The translations under genes were made by a program, and so were the position numbers. 64,000 bases of DNA, taken from NCBI GenBank assembly GCA_946803715.1, contig CAMPET010000054.1:272813-336812 (forward strand), written 5' to 3'. This document shows, one piece after another, positions 33,687-44,200 of this stretch; the first letter of the stretch is position 1; each line of letters starts with the position of its first letter. The notes under the pieces are model-generated. The model was not told the DNA's origin and did not search any database. It saw only the letters and a list, made by a program, of their open reading frames with translations. This DNA comes from Beroe ovata (Eukaryota; Ctenophora; Nuda; Beroida; Beroidae).

Positions 33687-36346
33687 ATCACACGCACATG
33701 GTTGGAAAGTGGCACCTTGGTTTCTATGAGCGGGAGTACACCCCTGTATTCCGTGGGTTTGACGATTTTCTCGGCCTGTACCAGGGTGAGGGTGACTATT
33801 TCACTCATTTTAGAGAAGGAGGTTTCGATCTCAGAGATAACTGGTTTGATGAGAGTGGCCAATTTGTCGACAAGTTGAGATGGGATTTAGTCGGACAATA
33901 CAGCACTGATATCTTCACGGAACGCGCTGTTGATGTGATTCACAAATACGGGAGCAGTGAGCAGGACCGACCGTTCTTCCTCTACCTTGCTTACCAAGGT
34001 GTTCACGACCCCTATCAAGTTCCGGAGAAATACATTGACAGATACGCGTCGCATATCCCCGCCAGGAATGACCAGGTATACGCGGCCATGACCAGTGCTG
34101 TTGATGAAGGAGTAGGGAACATAACTGCCGCGCTAATTGATGCTGGACTTGGCGATAATACAGTGGTCATCTTTACATCAGACAACGGAGGAGCTGTTAA
34201 CTGTGTGGATGGGGATGAAGTGAGGACGAGCAATTACCCCTACAGAGGTGGTAAAAAGTCCCTGTATGAGGGTGGGGTGAGGACCCCGACTCTGGTGTGG
34301 GCTCCAGGTATCTTGACACCGCGATCTAGTAACACCATGTTTCATGTTACCGACTGGTTACCGACGCTGTGGAGTATTGCGAGTAATGAGGGGCAGATTG
34401 AACCCAGGAATCCAATAGCTACTCAGAGTTTAGACGGATACGATATGTGGAACGTGATAAAGGGTGGAGAAGGGGGCAAGAGAGAGGAATTCTTGATCAA
34501 TATAGACCCAGCACCGTACCATTGTGCTCACCAATACCCCCAATCTGCAGTGAGGTGGCGAAATTGGAAACTTATTGTGGGTGGTGGCGGGCCTCCATTC
34601 GGCTGGTACCCAGGCCCACAGACCCAAGAAGAGGAATATACGGATAAAAATTTCCTGGACTTTGTTGAGTTGTATGACTTAGATCAAGATCCAAGGGAGG
34701 AAATAAATGTTGCTACAGAGTTTCCGAGTGTTGTATCGATGCTGCGACAGAAATTGGAGGCTTACGCTGCGACTGCAGTGCCCATGGGGAACAAAACGAG
34801 GGATCCTCGTGCTAATCCGGTGTTACACAATAACACCTGGGTGTCATGGAGTGACGAACTGTGATTTGTTTAGATAAATGATTCTGTAAAATATGTTTGC
34901 AAAATAGGAGCAAGTAAAGATGTAATGGAATGCAGGCTAGTTTTCGCTGAAATAATCTGATCTGCTCAAATCTGCTCAAACTTATTATTCTTTTCATACC
35001 TATTTTAGTGAATGATATTCAACTGAATAGAGAGATATTAATTGAGCGCTGCTCCAACCCCCCACTTTTTCCCATGAAAACGAGATACATTTACCATGTC
35101 ACATTCAACAGGTGTTTCCGTGACGCCCAGACTATTGACGACAAGAGTCTCCTCAGTATCTCCAACGAGGCTCACTGTCATCTCCGTCAGAGGGACACCG
35201 AGTCAGCACTGTGTTGTGTCAGGAAGCTCATGTCCCTGACCTCCAGTCCTACAACTCTGACAGGGGACACAAAGTGGGTGAGCGAGAGCAAGGCCGACCT
35301 GGGTTACACTTATAACATGCTCGGTCTGAGCAACGCAGCTACGAGAATGTTCACCACAGCACTCCAATACAACAAGGTCAATGTAAATGCTCAGTACGGG
35401 CTGGCGCATGCTCTGTTTAGTCTTGCTCAGTCGAAAGGGCGGATACAGAGCAACCTGAAAACAGCCGAGCAGTTGGTGTTGGGGGCCCTCAAGGGGGAGC
35501 CGGAGTATATACCCGCCCTCATCCTGAACCTCAGGATCAAGAGTCTTATCCGAGGTCTGACGGATACTCAAATCGAGCACCACTTCTCCAGTATACTTAA
35601 GAAAGGCGGTGCCAAGGGATATGTTAACGCGCTTGTGTACAGGGATTTGGCAATAATCCAAATGGGAAGGAGGGAGTATGAAGGCAAGTTCGGTGCAATC
35701 ACATTGCTCAACTCTTCTCTGGAGACAGAAGCCACCTCTCAAAGCCACTTCTTGCTAGGCAAAGCAGTGTATGGATCTTGGTTGAGAAACACAGAGTCTA
35801 ACGAGAGCAAAGAATCAATGTTGGCACGAGTGAAGTCGAGCCACTCTAAAGCGATGTCCATGTCGCACAACTGCAGGGCAGATATCACAGTGGAACTTGC
35901 TCGAATAGAAGAGGAAATGGGGGACCTAGAGACGGCATATCAACTCTACAAACTAACCCTCGTGTCCGAGGATGTGTCAATACAGGAGTGTGCTTACCGC
36001 AATACCGCCGTCTATCATTCCTGGAGAAGGGGGAAGTGGCTAAGGAAGCATACATGAGGGAGGTAATGCAGCTCGTATCACGCCCGATGAGAGAATGGAG
36101 TTCTGGGATCTGGTGTATCGTCATGCTGAGACAATCATCCAGGAGAAGAACACAACACACGCATTCCCGTGGATCACAGCTCTGGCGGGAGCCCAACATC
36201 CCAAGGCGGATGTACTGGTAGAGATGTATGACAAGGAACATCATAGTAACCCGATAAAGGGAGGGGAAGCAGATACCTGCACGGACAAGAAGAATGGACC
36301 TGCTGCCTCGAGGAAGCAATCCAAGTCGATTTCGAAACTTGTGTGA
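32479..36346 (+). CDS. IFIT-like tetratricopeptide-repeat protein
   Basis: Exons 32479-32538, 32623-32729, 32909-33028 and 35112 to 36057 join in phase, giving 410 residues to the first stop. The start has the IFIT layout: a short leader, then ELEHFLAFFPSHFTLNL (IFITs have a similar CHFTWNL), then HLNLMGFLYTKQGNHKIAL in the place of NLLAYVKHLKGQNEEAL. TPR helices continue through NAQYGLAHALFSLA, AILIQMGRREYEG-like and MGDLETAYQLYKL segments. In vertebrates IFITs are antiviral RNA-binding proteins; function here is unknown. The 3' end is disturbed. After 36000 the coding signal moves to a second frame (LEKGEVAKEAYMREV) and then a third (TPDERMEFWDLVYRHAE, to a stop at 36344-36346). That suggests indels, an unseen intron or decay. 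The intron 33029-35111 contains the sulfatase. A generic TPR protein is the alternative. Confidence 0.65.
33317..34864 (+). CDS. ARSB-type sulfatase, intronless, nested in a TPR-gene intron
   Basis: Type I sulfatase of the arylsulfatase B/I/J group, which removes sulfate from glycosaminoglycans such as dermatan or chondroitin sulfate in lysosomes or outside the cell. 515 residues. MNFQSYFLVASFFLATVSA, from the second Met at 33338, is a signal peptide. NIVFILADDLGYGD carries the two metal-binding Asp (38-39). C77 in ICSATRGALMTGR is the residue that would be changed to formylglycine; it is the C-x-A-x-R form, where ARSB has C-x-P-S-R. THMVGKWHLG and FTSDNGG carry further active-site residues. 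TGTQHYVI and the W/P-rich stretch after it follow ARSB. An acceptor-like TTCATTATAG lies one base before the first ATG. There are no introns, unlike the host gene, which suggests retroposition (inference). Confidence 0.93.
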   Translation: MPVFNSIMNFQSYFLVASFFLATVSATRQPNIVFILADDLGYGDVAFTNSETVETPNLDKMAREGVQLTQHYTQPICSATRGALMTGRYPIHTGTQHYVIVPWEPWGLPLAEVTIPQILKEYDYHTHMVGKWHLGFYEREYTPVFRGFDDFLGLYQGEGDYFTHFREGGFDLRDNWFDESGQFVDKLRWDLVGQYSTDIFTERAVDVIHKYGSSEQDRPFFLYLAYQGVHDPYQVPEKYIDRYASHIPARNDQVYAAMTSAVDEGVGNITAALIDAGLGDNTVVIFTSDNGGAVNCVDGDEVRTSNYPYRGGKKSLYEGGVRTPTLVWAPGILTPRSSNTMFHVTDWLPTLWSIASNEGQIEPRNPIATQSLDGYDMWNVIKGGEGGKREEFLINIDPAPYHCAHQYPQSAVRWRNWKLIVGGGGPPFGWYPGPQTQEEEYTDKNFLDFVELYDLDQDPREEINVATEFPSVVSMLRQKLEAYAATAVPMGNKTRDPRANPVLHNNTWVSWSDEL

Positions 36347-36484
36347 GAGAATTACGGGGTCGATGTTCTTTTTTCGAGTAACCACTTCCCAAGACCCAAG
36401 AACATAGTTCTCTTGATGCTTACAAAAATGCTTTCCGAGTTCACAATAACAAGAATTGTGCTCGCGTCCCCGTTAGGCAAGCAC

Positions 36485-36541
36485 TTTATTTTCCTCCCCT
36501 ACCTTTATTTTCCTCCCCTACCTTTATTTTCCTCCCCTACC
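36485..36541. repeat. 19-bp unit in three perfect copies
   Basis: TTTATTTTCCTCCCCTACC three times in a row. On the minus strand each copy contains AATAAA, so a minus-strand gene ending here would have three polyadenylation signals; this is only a possibility. Confidence 0.9.
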
Positions 36542-36564
36542 AGGAAGGCAGCAGTGAGATGAGT

Positions 36565-37660
36565 AAATAGTAGTGAAATATCGCGTAAGATTCGAGATGG
36601 CGGGTGCGCGGCGCAGTCATGAGACCTCTCAGTACGTACGTGCGTACGATGTGCGCGGTCGAATTCAGTTGGTCGTTTGTTTCACGAATTTGTTTCGTTC
36701 AATATCATGCTTGTGCGTATAATGCAATTTACGTTATCATAGCGCAATCTTCATGTTGCCGGGGCAAAAACGAATCGGCACGAAGTTTTGTCTTGTCGAA
36801 GAATAAATAGTCCTCCGCCCCTGTTTCTCGAAGACTGACTGGGAAGTCATCAGCTCATGTTAGAGAAATAAGTTCCGGAAATACTATTCGAAAACTTCTT
36901 CCAGTATTGATCATGATGTACGGATAACTAGCGTCTTTGATCATCCCTGCTTTTAGTGCGATGAGATTCAAACAAAACATATCAACCTCTAACGACATTG
37001 GAATGGCTGTTTTCTTTCAATCGAAATAAGCTTTGCTTCTTGTGAAATTTGAAAGTTTCATATCCCTTAACTCAAAAGAAGGTCTCATTGAACAGATGTC
37101 TGAATTCAGAATACTCGAAGAATGATTGCAGTGGTAGCTTCTGCTATTCGTATTCACAAATTTGAAATTTCCAACGCATTGTTGTCGGATACTTTTGATT
37201 AACTTGACTGATTGAACAACGACGCCTGTTGAGTACAATGCACACGGAAATTTGAATGTGACGCGCCGCGCACTATATAAATTCTTTGAAAATTCACTAC
37301 ACAGAAAATAACTTTGCGGCGTTTCAAGTCGAATTGTCATTCATCCATTGTTACGACACGGTATCTGATTGGCTGATCGGCCAGAAATGGAGGCCTCTGA
37401 TTGGCTTGAGCAAATTGACGCAATTTTCTTAATAAAAGTTGAATTCCTGAAATCGCAACTCTCTTACCACTGGGAAGGTATTCTGTCCTCGCGTTCCTGA
37501 TGGGAGCTAGCAGGCACAGCTCAGCTGGGTTCCAGTTTTCATCAGACTTGTCTTGCTTCAGCTGCCTACCTGAAATGTTTTAGATCTCTCAGTCTTCTGA
37601 TTACAATATAATCTGGCTACATCTAGTAATGTGAATTGAAGTTCTGAGTACCAATTGTTA
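36565..37660. repeat. Allelic copy A, left of the N at 37661
   Basis: Begins AAATAGTAGTGAAATATCGC and ends CCAATTGTTA directly before the N. It matches 37662-38290 with substitutions and holds 486 bases (37075-37560) missing from copy B. A microhomology TCA sits at the junction, pointing to a deletion in B instead of a transposon insertion in A. Confidence 0.8.
37461..37571 (-). CDS. Candidate single exon of an unknown minus-strand gene
   Basis: Acceptor ACATTTCAG and donor GTAAGAG enclose an open stretch with protein-like composition: RQLKQDKSDENWNPAELCLL then APIRNARTEYLPS. I do not recognise the family and could not place flanking exons. Nearly all of it is absent from the other allelic copy. 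Coordinates follow the splice sites to within a few bases. Confidence 0.35.
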
Positions 37661-37661
37661 N

Positions 37662-38290
37662 AAATAGTAGTGAAATATCGCGTAAGATTCGAGATGGCGG
37701 GTGCATGGGTGCGCGGCGCAGTCATGAGACCTCTCACGTACGTGCGTACGATGTGCGCGGTTGAATTCAGTTGGTCGTTTGACTTTGTTTCACGAATTTG
37801 TTTTGTTTAATATCATGCGTGCGCGTATAATGCGATTTACGTTATTATAGTGCAATCTTGATCTTCATGTTGCCGGGGCAAAAATGAATCGGCACGAAGT
37901 TTTGTCTTGTCGAAGAATAAATAGTCCTCCGCCCCTGTTTCTCGAAGACTGACTGTGACTCATCAGCTCATGTTAGAGAAATAAGTTCCAGAAATACTAT
38001 TCGAGAACTCTTCCAGTATTGATCATGATATGTACCGATAACTAGCGTCTTTGATCATCCCTGCTTTTAGTGCGATGAGATTCAAACAAAACATATCTAC
38101 CTCCAACGACATTGAAATGGTTGTTTTCTTTCAATCGAAATAAGCTTTGCTTCTTGTGAAATTTGAAAGTTTGATATCCCTTTACTCAGCTGCCTACCTG
38201 AAATGTTTGAGATCTCTCAGTCTTCTGATTACAATATAATCCGGCTACATCTATAGTCATGTGAATTGAAGTTCTGAGTACCAATTGTTA
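37662..38290. repeat. Allelic copy B, right of the N at 37661
   Basis: Same start and same end (CCAATTGTTA) as copy A but 486 bases shorter, then continues into unique sequence. Small differences include GGGTGCATGGGTGCGCGGC against GGGTGCGCGGC. Confidence 0.8.
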
Positions 38291-41200
38291 TTTTTGGCAT
38301 CCTGCATTCAATGCATCCTGCATTTCAATGTCAATGAGTTCACTGTCGATAGAGGTAAAAAATGTGCGTCTTTGGAGTGAATTATACCATGGCCTGACAA
38401 ACATGTAGGTATACACAAGCTGAATCCACATGATTAGCCCATGCCAAGGAAATATTTACTGTGACCTATTGCTTCATTAATAACAATATATCATGAACGA
38501 GTGGACATCAGCATGAAGAATTAGCGTCTTCATTTTCCATGCCGTAGAAACCTGTGCCATCCTACACGCAGATCTAGCAGATCTCAGGGTATTGTAGTAT
38601 TTTTGTTTCTTTCATTTTCTCAAGTTGTGATTTCGGACGCATTCATGTTTGTCACTTTCAACCGTTTTTCTCTCTTTTTTAGCTTGTCTGACATTTTCCA
38701 AGGTAATAATACGGACAATATATTGAGAGCTATTGATTCATTGGAAAGCAAATAATTTCCTGAGTCTTACCTATGGCTTATACTGAATCGAATTAGCTAG
38801 TTACCCTAATTGAGCACATGATTCAAGATTAGCTGGCTACAGATAGTTAGTCTCATAACAATGCACATGCGCTAGTACATAATTAGAGGCCTTATGAATC
38901 TGAATACCTACAAACCTCGTCGCAGAGAAACCCTACAGTCCCATAGCTTGCCCTAAGGGTGCACGGTGTACCTACTGTAACCTGACTACAGTACAATATG
39001 GGGTACTGGGGTAGATGCACAGAACACACTATAGGTAGGTATGTTGGTCTAAGCTGATCGTGCCGTAATACAATAACTGATCATAACTCGTAGCACGTAA
39101 ATGCCCCCAATAATTCAGGTAGGGTTGCTGCAATTAGCTAATCAGTGCATGTTACATGCCATGAGTGGTCTTACACACTGTACATACACACGGTCTTACG
39201 GACTATTGAGCCGGAAGACATCTTATTTCCTAGCTGGCAGTGTAGTAAGGTAGGCAATAAAGGTACCTGAAAGATAAAGCGCACATTCACCGAAACACCT
39301 AGATAGTCGGAAGCTGCTAATATAATTCCAGGTTTATTGTCTGTCCATTGCTGTTACACTGTTTTTGCACGAATTTCAGCTACTTTGTTTTACTAATAAT
39401 CGCGATCTGTTTCATAGTTGGTTCCAATGTGCTGGACTCGAGTGCTACCAGTCCTCGCGCGCACATTTTGGTATCCAATTGTTTGACCTTGTATCGTTTA
39501 CTAAAGCAATAAGCATATTATCAACTTCCCAGGTATAAGCTATCCTGAGTGGAGGTAGGTTCCTGTTACTGCTATAATATATTTGGTGCCATCATGCCGC
39601 TCCCATAGGTTTCAATGAGAGGTCTCTCTATAGTCTCATTGGTTGATGGAGGAACGTGTTTCCAATCGACATTCCTGCTTACCATTTGCTGAAAGTTTCG
39701 ACCAATTGTAGAGGGCTGAAAAGGTAGTGTTTTGGTTTCGTTTATTATAGATGTGTACTTCCTTCATTGCCTGACGCATTAAATATGAAGCTCCATCTAA
39801 CTATCTAAGAATTTTGCTCTAAGAAGATACTTAAACCACCCAATTTTGTGACAGACATAATTGCATTTCTCAATCTTGTCGCAGTCTCAGATTAACTTCA
39901 CACGACATAATATACTCTCTCTCTGAACGTTAACATCCAGGATATCACTTACTGCATCTTTATAAGACACCTTCTAAAACTATCACATGTTAATAAATAG
40001 TAACGCGATTCCTACATAACGCAGGATGGGAAGTCATGCATCAGAAATGATGAATCATTTCCGAATTTCCTGAGTTCCTTCATCAACTGATCGGAAATTA
40101 ATCGCCGGTAGGGAATTGTAATAGGTGGTGAAATCTAAATTAGTCCGATTAATATACCTATTACTTGAACGAATCCGCGAAGTAAACCTCGCCCGTGATA
40201 TCAGGATAGATTAAGTACCTATATGGATTTTATTTCTTTTGTTTCAGTTATCCTAGTTTTTAGGAGTCTGGGACACATTGCCATCATTTTTGTCATAACC
40301 ACAGCTAGATACCTACACATAATGTAACAGATGAGAGACAGTTGAGGGTCTTATTTTGAGGGTCTTATCTTGAGGGTCAGTCTGGACTGGATCCACGGTA
40401 GATGTTAAAGAGTCCACAATACACACAATATAAAGCTCCCTTGCAGCCTCATAGCTTCGTACCAAAATAATTAAGTAGAAGTTCTGGAAAAACTAATGTG
40501 GTGGGATAACGGTCTCATTTGGTCATAACTGTCCAAGGCACTGGTACCCCATATTCACTTATTCGAATGACCTCTAATTCTAGTATTCCGTCAATATAAG
40601 GACTTTTTCAAACATCTTACGAAAATAATTTTGACGGTTTTCCTTGAAAATAATCCAGGTTTCAAAACTTTGCAACAGTCTCAATAGAGTCTTATTAAGT
40701 CAGATATCAAGAACATAGGTTGATAATCTTCATGGAGTAGATCCCAGGAGAATGACCCATGGTTATTATCCCACGCATGAGGTTGTGATACACTCGATAT
40801 CACATGTACCCGCACACAAAATGTATGTATACCATAATATGTACACCCTGGATGTGTATAATACAGACAGTGTTTAACTAGACAGATTAATTATACAGTC
40901 AAAGCTCCCATCTCGACTTCAACACACGGCGTTCCTTCATCACTTGAGTCCTCACTCTCTCTCTCTCTCTCTTCCTTGACATAATATTGTATTACAGTAC
41001 GTAGTGATCATATCATATAAATTGCAGCAAATGTTAGTTGGAATCGTTGGTTAAATCAAAACAGTTCTGGTAGCATTTTGATGCTTTGCATGTGCAATAT
41101 TGATTTTTTGGTCGGGATATCCGATCATACATTGTGTTGAACTGATGCCTTGTTTGAAGTATCCTGTAGTTTTGGTGGTTAATATATGTTGCAAGACATA

Positions 41201-44200
41201 ATCAGAAGGTGAGTAGCTGTGTACAGCACCTCTGCAAAGCCCAGACAACTACAGAATGCCACTCCAATGAGGTTTGGATATCTAACTACATTTCATAGAG
41301 TATCACTAGGTGACCATTTGAAAGCCTCATTTTCGAGATTCTGCACAATTCTTGTTTCACTGATTGCTTTTATTGATCATCTTTAAGCACCTCAATTTTC
41401 AGTGATGACTTTGACACTTGAAGCTATAACATCAAATAGTTAAGTATGAATGTTTTACTTTTAACTGCATCATAGGAAAGGTTATAATAAGGTTCTGAAA
41501 TGGTTCAATTGGAAATAACCTGCACATATAATTTCCCTGCACTGCTGTAAGCTGTGGTGAAAAGTTATGATGAATTGACAATAATACAGCTTCGTAGTAA
41601 GTGTGCATTGACTGGCTTCATCGACAAATACAAGTCAAAATTCAGACTTATTTTTGCTAATTGAGGTGATGACATATAGAAGAAAAGTACGAAATAAAAC
41701 TCCCTTTTGTTGGTCCATATCATGTGCTTATTGGTTGCTTTATTAGAGTTTTTCTTTACCTGAGCTGCAGTATATGAGTATATGAGACCAAAGAGTCTCT
41801 TCCAAGACGAATTGTGCTTTCAAAAGAGAGTCAAACAACGCATTAAGCCATCCCTATTATTACTTTTAAGCAAATTGTGCCCTTGTTAAGATGGTTAAGA
41901 TTGTTAGTGAGTTAATTGAGTTAAGTAGCGCTTGTGTACCATGCTTTTTATTTGGCCCTTGAAATAGTATTGATGAGAACGTACTCATGTCTCATTGAAC
42001 CATGATAGATTTTCCTCGATTCACAAGTAAAGAGTATGTTAATAAAGTGTAAAGAGCAAATTTTAATAAGAGTGAAGCGTTGACAACAATTAGTTTAATA
42101 ACCGTTAACAAGGACGTACATGGTGGGACATGGTAGAGTGGAGAAGTTTTAACAACTTTTCCATTCTCCTGACCATGATTCTTATCAAGCAACACTCTCC
42201 GTCGGAATATTTATTGATCTGATAGCAGCTAGAACAGACATCTAGTGCTTTCTTATCTGATATAGATGTGTTCATTGTTCGGCCATAGTACAAGAAGAAG
42301 CCGATGCCTATATAAGATAAACATAATATAAATCATGTGCGATACGATAATTGTCATACTTGATACTATCTCCTTCTCTTCTCTAGCTGGAATCAATGAA
42401 CTGAAGCAGCTCATTGTCATGTTCATTATCATTACGACCATATTATTATCACACAAGACTCACTCACACACACATTCGTATATATCGGTTTTTAATCATT
42501 AATCTCATGCATTATATAATATGTGATCGAGCACATATATAAGGCGGAGGGTTTAATTTGATTTGATATGCAGCACGTAAAGTTGCTCAGGATCATCGCG
42601 AAGGGCACAACTCGCGCATGGTTGAGTTGCGCGTGTACTGTGCTTAGCTTTACTGTCGCTACCTGAGATTTGGTGTGCAGGTGTTTGTGTGATCACAACG
42701 CAGCAGCAGAAACCGATACGTTGACCGTTGCATTAAGTATCATGAACGATGCCTTTTTGTTCAAGTTTGCGTCTTTTTTCTTATCGGCTATCTTATCAAC
42801 TACGTAGGAAACGTCTAGCCCTATATAGTTAACCCTTGTTACCATTATCGGAAGGAGGAACGCTATAATATACAAATCAACCGTCTTACCGGTCCACATT
42901 TCCAAAGTCCCAATGTAACCATTAAGCGGTGGAAATATGGGCGCATGTACAACCTACTCATACTAACTAGCTTTTATGTAGGCCCGGTCACGAGTTTTCG
43001 ACAACAAAAGCAATTCCACATATCATATATACAAGCTTTAAGTGCACTTGTTTATTCCTCCCTTTGTTATACACATATCAAGCTCATTTACTGAATCTAT
43101 ATAATACACAGCGGGCTAATTAGTACTCACTGCTCTTGAACATGTTGTATTCCACTTGTTTTGACGTTTGTGAGGGACTGCTTGAAGAGAAACTCGCTGG
43201 GATTGCTATCGGAAATCGGCGTGAAATGTGAATCGTGATGGCATGACATGAGTTCAGGCCTGGCTCATATAAGCATGTTGACAACTCTATAATCATCATG
43301 ATTATGACCGCATCATTCATTGCTGCGGTTAGTGTATGGCCACAGGACCTTGTAAGGATACTCATCAACCACACACACAAACACACATAACAATCATGAG
43401 AATCATTCCCGAGATCAGTACTCAGCAGGGGTCCCACTATATATTGCTGATGAAGATATTGGTCACAGTAGTAGCTTCCTCTCAATGTGTCACTCTTTCA
43501 CACACACCTAACATGTCTTGTTCTCGCTATGAGCACACACTGATCATAGGTGAGGACACGTTGTCGATGACTACTGCTACCACTGCATCTCACAAGATCA
43601 GTTGCTCGTACATGGGTCGATGACCCCCCCCTGAGATCTAATGCACATAATAATATGTTCTCAGGAGTCCTCCAATCTATAAACCCAGTGAAGGAGTTTG
43701 TGCATGTGTTGTAGTGCTTGTGGATATATAGATGTTCACTACNGTCGTTTAGCCAAACAGTTTATAGTACCGAGTTACCAACCTTTTACAGTGTAAAATC
43801 GATTATAAGAGACCGCAAGTGCGTTGTTTGAACCGTTTATGTTCGTTTAAATGCTCTGATCGGAAATTTCCAACCAGTCAGAATTTTCAAATGAATATTG
43901 AATATATCTTCCGTTTGGTGCCACTGCAGCAGTCATTCGTCTCTCTTGGTATAAAATAAATGTAAACGATTAGTAATCCTGATATCCCGCCATGTTGAAG
44001 TTGGAAATCGTATCGGCTTTCGGGTGGGCAGCAAATAGGAAATGAGACGATTTTTCAGCCTCAAATAGGAGGGAATGTGTTTGAGTTTAGCAATTGGATG
44101 GTATCACATTAAGGTCAAATCTCACTGGAATGTTATAATAGATATGCAGGGACCTCTTTTGGCAAAGCGACTTCGGGTACAAGTAGAGGGCTTCTTGTGG

